The notes: generated by a model from the letters alone, not told the origin. A stretch of 64,000 nucleotides of DNA from Lepiota brunneoincarnata (GCA_023014365.1 JAEBUN010000009.1:1054001-1118000), one strand, 5' to 3'; counted from the first letter of the stretch, positions 25,305 through 35,709 are shown. A program made the numbers and translations.

Positions 25305-25690
25305 TGTTACCCGGGTTAGGAGTTCGCTCTTGAGTAGCACGGCGTTCGTGGCAAGATGTCTATACAGACTTGGTCTTGTCCTACTAGGCGCGACTTAGAG
25401 ACGACGGAGCACTATAGTCCAGCCGGTTTAAAGGCAAAGAGATATAGGAGGCAAGAACTGTATAACACTAAGATAAGGATACAAGGTATTGTACTGTATC
25501 CTTATATACTTTTAAGTGTGGCTGTACTCCTACTATAATGGTCCAGACCGGGGTAACTATGAGTCAGAGATAAGTAAACATGAGGCGTATACTAAGAATA
25601 GTCCTTCTGATGTACACTACTGATAGTTTCATAGTGACATGGGAATGTGAGCTAAAAGTAACCGTCCTTCTGATGTGGTTTCTGATAACA
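25305..25690 (-). repeat. A4 3' LTR
   Basis: 386 bp, partner of 33109-33495. Just inside it no clear polypurine tract is visible; the nearest purine run on the coding strand, GGAAGAAGGAAA, lies about 40 bases away. Confidence 0.94.
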
Positions 25691-25727
25691 TTAGGTCTGT
25701 TTCTAGAGTTGTTTTCCATACAACTCG

Positions 25728-26996
25728 TTAGTTTCCTTCTTCCGGGTATTCAGCTAGGTAGTTTGGTTCGTAGTAGTCGATCTGTGGTAGGTCGGTGGAG
25801 TCTGGTCTGGGGGGAATGACAGGGGAGAAGGTAGGAGTGGGAGTTCTGTGAAGATCGAGTATGGTGGTGGTTTCTGGGGATGGGGGTTGTCCTGGGTAAA
25901 AGATATCATATAGGAGACGTCTGAAGTGGGGACTTTCGATTCTTTCTTCTGGTGGGGTGAGTTGGTTTGGTTCAGAAGGAGCCGCATGGTTCTCCTGTGA
26001 TGTTTGATTCGGCCACGTCATCGTAGCACTCCTCGTAATAATCGTCATGGGTGAGATCGATGTATCGATGGTGAGTTGTGGGAATGGTTGAGGGACGGGT
26101 TGTAGTATTCCTGGAGTAGGGGGCGTGTCGAGTCTTTCGACTTGGGCATTCGGTCCGTTTATGGCGCGGTTGGAAGACGGCGCAGTGGGGGCATCTGTAT
26201 TTGATGCAGTCGTATGAGTAGTGTCCCGGGGCATATTGCTTGCATCTGAGACAGGCAAATTGGGGGCAATCCATAGCCCAGTGTCCTGTGTGTCTGCATT
26301 GGATGCAGACTGATCTGTCAGTGGTTCGGGGGTTGGTTCGTGGGTGAATGGGGTTGGGGGAGTTCCGAACCGGGACGTTGTTACTGGCGACGGTGTGGGT
26401 GGTGTCCTTGGTGGGGGTGAGAAGTCTGAAGGGATTTCTGATACTGGCGGGCTTTCTTCCCTTACTGGGGGTGGTGGTGATGATAGCGGCAGTGGTCGTC
26501 GTGGTAGTGGTGGGGATGGTTGTGGTGGGGGGCTCCGAGGTATGTACCTCATTTCATTTGGGTAGGTTCTTCGACACCTCGGACATGAGGCCCGATCTTG
26601 AGCGGAGAAGTCGCTCGAGTGATTCTGCCCAGGCGCGTTGCGTATTGTACGCAGTAGCGAGAGCCTTAGTCTGTCGTACGTGGTGGGTATAGTCGTACCA
26701 GAGTTGTCGGTCGTATTCTGAAATTGGAGTGTGTTCCAATTTAGTTGTAAAGGCTCCGTCGGTGGCAGCCTTGCGCAGATCTCCGTCAGAAGGGTGATCT
26801 GGTCCATATGATCGTACTCCAGCTGTATGGTATCTAAGGGAGGCGGCTGGGGCGGCTGTTGGTTCTGGGGTGTCATTGGGGTTGGGGGTCTCGTCCCTGG
26901 GGGAGGCGTATGTTGCGGCGAAGGTGTGAGAGGGGGTGTAGGGAGACGGGGCCGGAACGGGAGTTGTTTGAAGTGTAGTATGTTCGACGTTTGCAT
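25728..26996 (-). CDS. A4 ORF4, proline-rich accessory protein, overlaps ORF3
   Basis: 422 codons from ATG (MQTSNILHFKQLPF) to a stop 38 nt before the 3' LTR. It is rich in Pro, Thr and Ser, with a CPRC motif near residue 140 (SCPRCRRTYPNEMRYIP) and a less disordered C-terminal part including SPHFRRLLYDIFYPGQ. It lies almost wholly on top of ORF3 in another frame (about 1 kb overlap). Copy A3 keeps the same frame with the same C terminus (38628-39158) despite a solo LTR and a TGA. I know no family match. Overlap in a base-biased, T-poor strand can also give open frames by chance, so coding status is likely but unproven. Confidence 0.55.
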   Translation of the reverse strand: MQTSNILHFKQLPFRPRLPTPPLTPSPQHTPPPGTRPPTPMTPQNQQPPQPPPLDTIQLEYDHMDQITLLTEICARLPPTEPLQLNWNTLQFQNTTDNSGTTIPTTYDRLRLSLLRTIRNAPGQNHSSDFSAQDRASCPRCRRTYPNEMRYIPRSPPPQPSPPLPRRPLPLSSPPPPVREESPPVSEIPSDFSPPPRTPPTPSPVTTSRFGTPPTPFTHEPTPEPLTDQSASNADTQDTGLWIAPNLPVSDASNMPRDTTHTTASNTDAPTAPSSNRAINGPNAQVERLDTPPTPGILQPVPQPFPQLTIDTSISPMTIITRSATMTWPNQTSQENHAAPSEPNQLTPPEERIESPHFRRLLYDIFYPGQPPSPETTTILDLHRTPTPTFSPVIPPRPDSTDLPQIDYYEPNYLAEYPEEGN

Positions 26997-27096
26997 TGTT
27001 TATGATGATGACGGAGGATGACGATGAGGTTGGTGAAGGTGTTGTAGAGAAAGGGGGGGTAGTTTGGGGGTGAGCGAGGTTGAGGTTCATGGGCAT
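25972..27096 (-). CDS. A4 ORF3, CCHC zinc-knuckle accessory protein (one TGA)
   Basis: Starts at ATG (MPMNLNLAHPQ) two bases after the pol stop and would have 374 codons, with a single TGA at 26554-26556. The matching codon in A3 is CGA, so the TGA is a recent CpG change. The middle part is a charged helical stretch (EYDRQLWYDYTHHV...SLERLLRSRS). The C-terminal part has three tandem knuckles: CIQCRHTGHWAMDC (CX2CX4HX4C), CLRCKQYAPGHYSYDC and CPHCAVFQPRHKRTEC (both CX2CX6HX4C). It ends AESNITGEPCGSF. Family D ORF3 has the same knuckle spacing and ends AESNITGEPVGLY. It is a probable nucleic-acid-binding protein, and not a duplicate of gag, whose single knuckle differs. Confidence 0.65.
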
Positions 27097-27098
27097 CT

Positions 27099-30000
27099 TT
27101 AAGTACGTTTGGTGTGGGAGCGAAGTTGTCTTTGGTTGGTTCTGGTGGGTTCCTGTTCTTTCTGGAGGATTCCATGAGTTTCTTTATACTCGGTCAAGTA
27201 TTCCTTGGCGTTCTCATGAAGTGTTTCGTCGGTGATCCATTCGTTCTCCGTGTGGGAGTATCCTTTCCATTTGACGTAGTATTGGAGTTTTCCGCGGTAT
27301 TGGCGGTGATTTAGAATGGCTTCTATTTCGTATTCTTCTTCTTCATTGATGATGTCTGGTGGTGGTGGGGTCGGATGAGATCCATATGCTTCTGTTTCGG
27401 TATATGGAGTTAGAAGGTTTCTGTGGAATATTGGGTGTATCTTCCATTTGATCGGAAGTTTTAGTTTGTAGGTGAGCGGCGATAGGACTTCTGTGATAAG
27501 GAAGGGTCCTAGTCGTTTTGGGGATATTTTGTTGGAAATGAAGGGAAGTTTGAGGTTTTTGGCTTCTAGCCATACCTTTTGACGTGTTTCAAGGGGTTTG
27601 ACCGCTTTTCTGGTTCTTTGTTTCATAATGTCAGCGGAGAGTTGATGTGCTGCGTGTGCTTCTTTTCTGGCATCGTCAAGGAGTCTGATGCGTTCGTCTA
27701 CTGATGGAAAGTTCGATGTTTCCATTACTGTGGGTATCGGTGGAGGGTTGTATCCCATGATTAGTTCAAATGGGGATTTCTGCCTTGAGGCATGTATTTT
27801 GGAGTTGTGTGCAAACTCGGCGATGGGGAGGGTTTCTGACCAGTCAAGAGGGTTTCTGGTGCAATATATGGCGAGGTAGGTTTCGATTTCCTGGTTGTAT
27901 CGTTCGGTGGAGCCATCTGTCTGGGGATGGTATGCGGTTGAGAATGCTTGTTGGATATTTAGTCGTTTGGCTAGTTGTCGGAGGGAGTTGGCTGCAAATC
28001 TGGGGTCCTGATCTGATATGATTTTGTCGGGTAGTCCGAATCTGGTGAAGACTTTTTCTATTAATAGTCATCCGATGTCGTCGGCGTTTGATCGATCTGA
28101 CGTTGGGATGAAAATTACCCCCTTCGTAAGGCCGTGGTCCACCACGGACAATATCGCATTATGGCCGGCGCTAGGCGGTAGACCGGTGATAAGATCCCAT
28201 GAGATCTGGGCAAATGGGCGTTTAGACGCTGGTGGAGGGATCGGTTGGGTCGGTGCGCGATCCGGTCTGCGTATGATTTTATGTTGCTGACACTCTGGAC
28301 AGCCTTTGACGTAATTCTTTATGAACGTCGACATTCCTGGCCAATACACTTCTTTCTTGGTGAGGCGGTACGTTTCTTGTTCTCCAGGGTGACCACATGT
28401 AGGGTGGTCGTGGTACCTTGCGATGACATCGCGTCTGAGTTGGAGATCTTCTGGGATGATGACACGTTCTTGGAACGTGAGGAGTGAACCGCTCGGGGTT
28501 GGAACTGTTCCGAAGTCTTTATCAGCGGCGTTAGGGTGGGCTTCTTTTAGGAGTTTGAATGCTTCGGTGGTTCTAGCGTCGTATTTTGGTGATTCTGTGA
28601 TTCTTCCTTGGAGTTCCATATCGATGGTGGCGATAAAGAGGTGTTCTGGGAGTACTGTGATCAGGTTTTGATCTTCTATGTCAGCGTTGGCGGCGAAGAG
28701 GTTGTTTGGGAGCATGGTAACGTCTTCATTATCATTGTCCTCATCGGGGATGTGGTCTGGTCATCTTGATAGGGCATCTGGTGCAGGGATCTTTGATCCT
28801 GGGACATGTTCTAATTTGAAGTTGTAGTGAGCGAGGGTTTGTACCCATCGTGCTTGTCGGCAGTTGATTTTCTGGGGTTTATGCCAGTATGTGAGGTTTT
28901 GGTGGTCCGTTCTGATATGAACTGTGTGGGGACTGCCAAGGAGGTAGTGGCGCCATTCTTCAAGGGCTCGGATAATAGCGAGGAGTTCCCTGTCATAGAT
29001 ATCGTAATTGCGTTCCGCTGGTCCGAACGTCTTTGAATAGAATGATACGGGTTTCTGTATTCCGTTGATGTCGTATTGATACAGGACAGCTCCTGATGCG
29101 AATTTAGAAGCATCGGCTTCTATTTCGAAGGGTTTTGTGGAGTCGGGCATGAGGAGTACCGGTTCCTTTAGGAATTCATTCTTGAGTGTTTCGAACATTT
29201 TCTGTTGTTCTTCTTTCCATTCGAATTTGTTTGATTTGGAAAGGAGTTGGTTCAAGGGTTTGGTGTGGTGGGAGTAGTTGCAGATGAACTTCCGGTAGAA
29301 GTTACAAAATCCGATGAATTTCCGAACATGTCGGACTGTTTTTGGTACTGGCCAGTCTTCTATTCCCTTGAGTTTTCCGGGATCCATTTTGATCTCGTCT
29401 GGCGTGATGATCATGCCGAGATATTTGAGTCGTTGTTTGTTGAACTTGCATTTCTCCGTTTTAAGGTAGAGGTCGTTTTCCTGCAGGATTTGCAGTACTT
29501 TTTCCGTAAGTCGGTCGGTTTCTTCCTGGGTTTTACCATAGATTAGGATATCATCCATGTAGATGATGATTCCTCCTTTCTCCATTATTTCGGAGAATAA
29601 CGTGTCCATCATATGTTGGAACATCGCGGGACTGTTGCAAAGTCCGAAAAACATGACAGTCGGTTCGAAAAGACCCATGGGAGTCTTGAACGCTGCTTTC
29701 CATTGATCGCCATCTTTGATTCTGACGTTATTGTATCCTAGGCGGACATCAAGCTTGGTGAAATACTTAGCTCCTTTGAGTTTATCCATGATAGAGGAAA
29801 TCATGGGGATTGGGTAGGCATTTTTGACGGTATGATCGTTTAGATAACGATAGTCTTGGCAGGGTCGGAGGTCTCCTCCTTTCTTGGCAACGAAGAAAAA
29901 GGGTGATGCCATAGGGGATTTTGAGGGTCGGATGTACCCTTTTCAGAGGTTTTCATCTATGAATTCTTTTAGCGCTTTTTCTTCGGCAGGTGCCACTTGA

Positions 30001-30933
30001 TAAGGTTTCATTGATTTTGCTTCGAATGTTGGTTTTAGTTCGATTTCGTGATCAAACGTTCTTGATGGTGGGAACTGTTCAGAGGCTTTCTTGTTGAATA
30101 TTTTAGCCCATCGGGTGAATCTCCAAGGGATCTCGGGTGGTTCCTTGTTTGATTCCGGTTGTTTTCCTTTTTGGTTTGCCAATTTCATCGGATTGTGTTG
30201 CTCATTGTGGAGCATTGTGGCGTGTGTTGCTTTAGCGTTTATTTCTAATGGGGTTAGAAGCATTGGGTTCATTTCTCTTTCTAAAGAGAAGGTGTCAAGG
30301 TCAATGTTTGACAGGTTGACATATTCTTCGGGGTTTTCCTCGGGTTGAGAGGTTTTTCCAGCCATTATGTCCATGGCGATGGAGTTGAGTTCGACAGGTC
30401 GTCGTAGGGTTCTGAGGAGTTTCGAGAAGTCCTGGTGGTCGATTTGTGGTTTCCAAGAGAATATCTTGGTCTTCCAGTTGATGTCGGGATTGTATTGTTC
30501 CAACCAGGGAAATCCGATGATGAGGTCTTTCTCACCAGTGTTTGTGACATACGCTTCTAGCGTGCAATCTCTTCCATCAATGATGGTTCTGATTTTGATG
30601 TATTCATGGATCTTGCCATGTTGATTATTCGTTCCGTCAACGTTACTGAGTGGAATTGGTTGGTCCAGCCATTTGGTTTGATAACCATGTCGTTCAACGA
30701 CCTTGTGGGAGATGAAATTCCCTTGGGCTCCTGAGTCTATCAGGGCGGTGATGGCCATGGGTTTTGATGTCCGTTCACTCCAAATCTCAATGGGTAAGAA
30801 AAGGGATTGTTTATTCGGGGATAGTCGTAATTGTACAGAGTTTATCGAGAAAATGTCCTTCTGGGAGTGAGAGTACGAAATGTCCTTCTGAGTTCTGGAA
30901 CGTGCAGGGGCACATCTGTTGACAGCGTTCCTT
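27099..30933 (-). pseudogene. A4 pol: protease, RT, RNase H, integrase, chromodomain (three TGA stops)
   Basis: One frame throughout, -1 to gag, open from the gag stop. Protease: ALIDSGAQGNF (about 30755-30720). [15 protein letters not shown] onward, [10 protein letters not shown] (about 29565-29535). RNase H: about 29140-28790. Integrase: HHCC (about 28450-28270), core to about 27760, GPFLITEVLSPLTYKLKLPI (about 27510-27450). Chromodomain: YEIEAILNHRQYRGKLQYYVKWKGYSH region (about 27330-27200). It ends RSHTKRT* at 27099. TGA codons stand at 29943-29945, 28761-28763 and 28068-28070, the first and third where CGA or a near codon is expected. It is otherwise intact and the best reference for the family. 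Confidence 0.92.
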
Positions 30934-30934
30934 T

Positions 30935-32737
30935 TTAAAAATCCTGGAATGGACGCATCTCCGGGTCCTCGGCTAGTGCGGAGTGGAGTTCTTGTTGGAG
31001 TTCAGGGTCGAGATCATCGACCATTTGGCGCATTTGAGATGCGACTTCTGCGACGGCAAGGGAATATTTGCGTTGCGGTGATTGCTGGGCGTTCCGGTTT
31101 GGGAATCCGGGACGAGTGTTTTGTTGTCCAGGGAAGGGACGGTTGGGGTTTCTTGCAGGGCGAGGAGGATTGGTATGCATTCCTGGGAAGCGTCTAGTTG
31201 GTGGTGGTTGGGGGCATTTGCTGACCCAATGATCTTTGGCTCCACATCGGAAACATTCCTGGTTTTGGTATGATTTCATTTGTTGTCCGGTGACAACGGC
31301 ATCTAGTTCCAATGGTTCTTGTGCGGAGTTTTCTTCGGCATATTCTGGTTGTGGGATTTCGGGATAGGGATCTTCAAATCCTTCTTCTATTGCGACATGG
31401 TCTACTTCCATGGCATGTGGGTCACGTGGGGTGAATCGTGGAGCGTTGCTCCTTTGGTAGAATTGTGCATAAGGCACGTTGTTGTTTGGACGGCTTGGTC
31501 CGCGGTTGGATTGGTATTGGTTTCTTTGGGGAAATGTGTTTCTGGGGGTGCCATAGAGGGCGTTGATTCGGCGGAAATTGTCGTCGAGTTTATTTGCTCG
31601 GGTGTACCAAGCGGTGATAGTTGTCGGAGGGTTTTCCGATTCATCGATCTTCATGGCAATGCGGCGATTGATTGCCTTGCGGTATAGATCGATTAAAGTG
31701 CGATCTTCGTTTAGTCCGGATTGTCGGACAAGTTCTTTGAACTGAGCGTTGAACTCGGTCATTGGTTTGCCTGCTTGATGCAGGGTTTGGAGTCTGGTAT
31801 GTGCGTACGCATGTTCGTCCGCTGGGGTGAAGTCGGCCCTAAGTCGGGCGGTGAAGTTGTCCCATGACTCCATGACTATGGGTTGCCCTTGTGGAGTTTG
31901 GGCGTTTCTCTCGTGGAGGTATTGTCTAGCCCAGGCTCGGGCATCTCCTGATTGCATTGTCGAAAGGACGAATAGGGTCCTAGCGAGGTCGGTGTTGTAA
32001 GTGGTTGCATTGGCGAGCACGTAAACTTCACATTGGAAGATCCAATCTTCAAATAGTCTTCTAGTTCCATCGAAGGCGATGGGTTTGAGGAGTCCTAACT
32101 CCTTTGGGGTAGCTGCGGTGGCCATTATTTGTAATTGTCCGGGTGGCGGCGGCGGTGGTGGTGATGGAGGTTGTGTTGGTCGGAAAGGTGGAGCCGGTAG
32201 GGCTAAGGGTACTGTTGGTGCGGGTAATGCGGGTTGTTGTGGATTGGGATCTGATTGGTTGTCGTCCGTTATATAGATGTCGGAGTCGTTGTCTATTGGG
32301 GGAGTTTTTCCTTGATTTACGGCGTATTCGTGACGTGTGAGTAAGTTCTCTTCTGATGTGGAAAGTCCTCTTGGTTGTTTGAGGGCGTTTTTAAGTCTTT
32401 GGAGTTCGTAGTCGTTTAATGGGTCTACTTTAGCACGGTATTTTTTGGCTTGTTTGCGTTTTCTTTCTTCTTGTTTGTAGTGTTCTTTTAATTCTCTTTC
32501 TTGTTGTAGTCTTTGTCGTTCGGCTAATTCGTCAGCAAAGCTTGTTCTCGTACATGTTGATGTGCTTGGAGTGGGTGAGTCGAATGGAGATGGGGGGTGG
32601 AATGGGGATGGTGTCTGAGTGGGGATAGGGTTTCTTCTGGGATCTGGGTTCTGGGTTCCTGATCCTGAGATTCTGTTTCTCGATTTGGGAGGAGGAGGTG
32701 ATGGGGATTCTCGGGCCGAGAATTTCTTTGGAGGCGT
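30935..32737 (-). CDS. A4 gag, intact frame but ACG at the expected start
   Basis: 1803 nt with no internal stop. The codon at 32737-32735 that is ATG in A1, A2 and A3 is ACG here; the first in-frame ATG is 32125 (MATAATPKELGL), which would give 396 residues. Residues 1-200 of the long form are proline-rich and charged, with a Lys/Glu helix (ELAERQRLQQERELKEHYKQ). The capsid-like domain spans about 31990-31480 and the zinc knuckle CFRCGAKDHWVSKC is at about 31265-31225. It ends FQDF* with GAT TTT TAA, a possible P-site slip for the -1 pol frame. Upstream in the same frame lies the leader ORF, separated by one TAG. Confidence 0.85.
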   Translation of the reverse strand, partial: TPPKKFSARESPSPPPPKSRNRISGSGTQNPDPRRNPIPTQTPSPFHPPSPFDSPTPSTSTCTRTSFADELAERQRLQQERELKEHYKQEERKRKQAKKYRAKVDPLNDYELQRLKNALKQPRGLSTSEENLLTRHEYAVNQGKTPPIDNDSDIYITDDNQSDPNPQQPALPAPTVPLALPAPPFRPTQPPSPPPPPPPGQLQIMATAATPKELGLLKPIAFDGTRRLFEDWIFQCEVYVLANATTYNTDLARTLFVLSTMQSGDARAWARQYLHERNAQTPQGQPIVMESWDNFTARLRADFTPADEHAYAHTRLQTLHQAGKPMTEFNAQFKELVRQSGLNEDRTLIDLYRKAINRRIAMKIDESENPPTTITAWYTRANKLDDNFRRINALYGTPRNTFPQRNQYQSNRGPSRPNNNVPYAQFYQRSNAPRFTPRDPHAMEVDHVAIEEGFEDPYPEIPQPEYAEENSAQEPLELDAVVTGQQMKSYQNQECFRCGAKDHWVSKCPQPPPTRRFPGMHTNPPRPARNPNRPFPGQQNTRPGFPNRNAQQSPQRKYSLAVAEVASQMRQMVDDLDPELQQELHSALAEDPEMRPFQDF

Positions 32738-32749
32738 GGTGATATTTGT

Positions 32750-33079
32750 CTAGCGATCGATTATCGCTAGAAGTATGAAGAATTGGGTGGCGATTATGGA
32801 TATCCCTGAATATAGGTTCCACGATCTGATGACACAGCAGTGACAAGGGCACGTGATGCGTTCGAGTTCTAGGGTGATGATTCGATAGGCGATGAGGGTG
32901 GCGGTAGAGGTAAAAACGAAAATGAGTAGGTAAGCCAGATCTTCTGGTGGGGAGAAGTTGAGGGACGTAGCGATGGCTACACAGAGAGGCGGTTTTCTTT
33001 CGTACGTCGTTTTGAACGACCAGGGTACCTCGACGCGTTCAGTACGTCGGCAGAGCAGGGTAGAGTAGAGGGCGAGCAA
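32750..33079 (-). CDS. A4 leader ORF, two hydrophobic segments, in frame with gag
   Basis: 109 codons to TAG at 32752-32750, four codons before the gag start position. Hydrophobic segments are at about residues 49-69 (LAYLLIFVFTSTATLIAYRI) and 91-107 (SGISIIATQFFILLAII), with CPCHCC between. It has no ATG; the open frame in fact extends back through the primer site into the LTR end. The conserved frame and TAG in four copies argue against a chance ORF. Options: a non-AUG membrane peptide, a Gag leader reached by UAG readthrough, or a spliced leader exon. No homologue recognised. Confidence 0.5.
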   Translation of the reverse strand: MLALYSTLLCRRTERVEVPWSFKTTYERKPPLCVAIATSLNFSPPEDLAYLLIFVFTSTATLIAYRIITLELERITCPCHCCVIRSWNLYSGISIIATQFFILLAIIDR

Positions 33080-33095
33080 GAGATAAGCAGCAGAG

Positions 33096-33107
33096 TATCT
33101 TAGTGTT
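33096..33107 (-). promoter_or_regulatory. A4 self-priming primer binding site
   Basis: On the minus strand AACACTAAGATA lies one base inside the 5' LTR. Its exact complement TATCTTAGTGTT occurs in the LTR at 33268-33279, about 34 nt after the TATATAAGG box. All A copies keep this 12-nt pairing, as expected for Tf1-type priming from the RNA 5' end. Confidence 0.75.
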
Positions 33108-33108
33108 T

Positions 33109-33495
33109 TGTTACCCGGGTTAGGGGTTCACTCTTGAGTAGCACGGCGTTCGTGGCAAGATGTCTATACAGACTTGGTCTTGTCCTACTAGGCGTGACTT
33201 AGAGACGACGGAGCACTATAGTCCAGCCGGTTTAAAGGCAAAGAGATATAGGAGGCAAGAACTGTATAACACTAAGATAAGGATACAAGGTATTGTACTG
33301 TATCCTTATATACTTTTAAGTGTGGCCTGTACTCCTACTATAATGGTCCAGACCGGGGTAACTATGAGTCAGAGATAAGTAAACATGAGGCGTATACTAA
33401 GAATAGTCCTTCTGATGTACACTACTGATAGTTTCATAGTGACATGGGAATGTGAGCTAAAAGTAACCGTCCTTCTGATGTGGTTTCTGATAACA
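33109..33495 (-). repeat. A4 5' LTR
   Basis: 387 bp, TGTTATCAG...GGTAACA on the minus strand. The right flank GAAAG (33496-33500) duplicates 25300-25304. Confidence 0.95.
33304..33312 (-). promoter_or_regulatory. A4 LTR TATA box
   Basis: TATATAAGG on the minus strand, about 33 nt upstream of TATCTTAGTGTT (33279-33268), the inferred transcript start and start of R. Confidence 0.7.
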
Positions 33496-33841
33496 GAAAG
33501 TGTTTGAAACACTCAAGAACAAATTCTTAAAGAAACTGGTACTTCTCATGCCCGGCTCCACAAAACCCTTTGAAATAGAAGCCAATGCTTCCAAATTCGC
33601 ATCGGGAGCTGTCCTGTATCAACACAACATCAATGGAATATGGAAACCTGTGTCATTCTATTCAAAGACGTTCAGACCAGCAGAACACAATTATGATATC
33701 TACAACAGGGAACTCCTTGCAATTATCCAAGCCCTCGAAGAATGGTGCCACTATCTCCTTGGCAGCCCCCATACTGTCCACATTAGAACAGACCACCAAA
33801 ACCTCACATACTGGCATAAACCCCAGAAAATCAACTGCCGA

Positions 33842-35709
33842 TGTTGCGCCGCAAAATCATTTCATTTGTGAAATCACTAGCTAATAAAGTAACTAACTCT
33901 CCGTTACTGAATAATATCAGTATATGGCCATGGTCAGACACTGGGTGCAAGAGATTTAGAATACTATCTAAAATATGTGAAGGCGGACATCTCAGAAACA
34001 GAACCGGAACACCCAGACAAGTAAAAGTGATGTTAACTAACTTATGGGTGACAAGGCTATGGAAGAATGACTCTGGTATGAATGTACCCGAGCATTGTAT
34101 CCGATACCGTGTTAACTAAGATATTAGTTAAGATACTCATGACTGCACAAAAAGACCCATTTCTTCGCCTCTGCCCTAGAAAGCGGACGAGTCGCAACAC
34201 CTATGTCATCTGGATGGTACCTAGTCATAATAACAGGTCCGGGAGTGAATCTTGACAAAAGAATGTAGGGATTAGCTGAATGCCCTGACAAGAATGTCCC
34301 CTTGAAACGGTTCTGATGATATTGAAACCTAAGGGATCGAATGGGGGTATCCCCGAGGGTACTCAGGGAAGGATGCCCCCTCATAGAAACAAAAAGAGAT
34401 CAGAAATGATGAACTAGAAAATGAAGATTGATAAGAATAGAATAAGCTAATTAATTCTAGTGTTATTCTACTACCTGAAGACTATGGAAGTGGACTTTAG
34501 AACATTAGGGTTGAAAAGCTCAGGTGTGGAGAGTCCGAGAATAAAATAAAAACCAATAGATAAACGTTAGCGAGGAAACTCACTAACCCGGCTGGCTGTG
34601 ATATAAATAGCCAGGCACCTAGGGAGCAAGTCCCTGAGAGCAAATTGATGTTGCTGATATCGGAACTCCTAGAATGATGCTCCTAAATGATGAGGAGACA
34701 ATAAAATGATGAAGCTGAAGGCTTGTTTCAGGTATACCCATAAGTTAATTGTATATTGTTATAAAAACTTGTCTGTAAATTACATGGGAGGCAAGAAACC
34801 GCTTGCCTATTTCCCCCCCTGATTGTATGGTTGATTAGGATAGGAATATAAAGCAATTTTATGCAATTTTCTTCGGTCATAAGACCACCAGAGACTTAAA
34901 GAGTTATACTCTTTAAAACCAGACCCTTCGAAACGATTGAGATATTGACAGACCCTTCTGCTTGACTCGAGAACTGAATACGAGTTGCTACGCCTCTTCG
35001 GTTCTTAAAGTAGAAAAGTTCACTAACTTCTGTTTCTTTGGGTTCCTCTTAGAGGCCCTGCCCCAGAAGTATACCATTGAATTGTAGAGCTGTTTAATTG
35101 AGAAGCGAACATAGTATGCTAGGGCCTGTTGAAAACGCTGTCCACTAGGTCTATCTAGTTTAAAGATACTTACTGCAGGAGCTCGCTAGAAGCCTGTCTC
35201 GCTGAGTGGTATAAAAGTTTTATTGCCTTGTTCAGAAGCTGTAGTGTGCTAGGGCCCATTAGATAATGCTGTCCGCTAGGCCTACTAGCTTAAAGACACT
35301 TACTGCAGGAGCTTGTCAAAAGCCTGTCTCGCTGGGTAGTGTAAATTTACAGTATTGTCAAGAGAAAAGGACGTAGTACGCTAGGGCCCGTTAGAACACG
35401 TTGTCTGCTAGGTCTACAGAGGTTCACTGATTGCGAAAGCTTGCGTTTTGCCTGACTTATCGAATCATGAAGATATTAGTTAACATATTATACAGCAACA
35501 ACCGTCAAAAGTTCCCATTGTATTCAGATAGAACAACTGTCTATCTAGTTGGAGACTAAGAGAATAACGTACCAAAACCCTAAAAACACTAGAATTGAAT
35601 ATATTTCTGGAGATCTGTGACAACCTCTCCCCCACGAACTTATAAAGTCGGAATTAGCAAACCTGTTAACGAACTTCGTTTTCAATCTCGTAAAGTAATC
35701 CACATTTCA
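33842..35709 (+). mobile_element. Repeat F, copy F2, in A3 pol
   Basis: 1868 bp, TGTTGCGCC...ATTTCA, flanked by 4-bp CCGA (33838-33841, 35710-35713). It is collinear with F1 over its whole length, with scattered transitions (CpG in F2 often TpG or CpA in F1). It contains the same three-unit repeat near 35115-35420. No coding frame. Confidence 0.82.

Larger units (their letters stand above)
25305..33495 (-). mobile_element. Gypsy-A copy A4, complete, freshest A element
   Basis: 8191 bp, minus strand, perfect GAAAG duplication (25300-25304, 33496-33500) in A3 pol. The LTRs are 386 and 387 bp and differ at only a few positions, including one 1-nt indel. It is CpG-rich compared with A1-A3. It carries leader ORF, gag, pol, ORF3 and ORF4 in order from 33108 down. 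It has no frameshift I can see, only four TGA codons (three in pol, one in ORF3) and a gag start that reads ACG. Confidence 0.95.

Noticed and set aside
32750..33079. Leader ORF as an envelope gene
   Set aside because: It lies before gag, is only 109 codons, and has no signal peptide or glycoprotein-like ectodomain.
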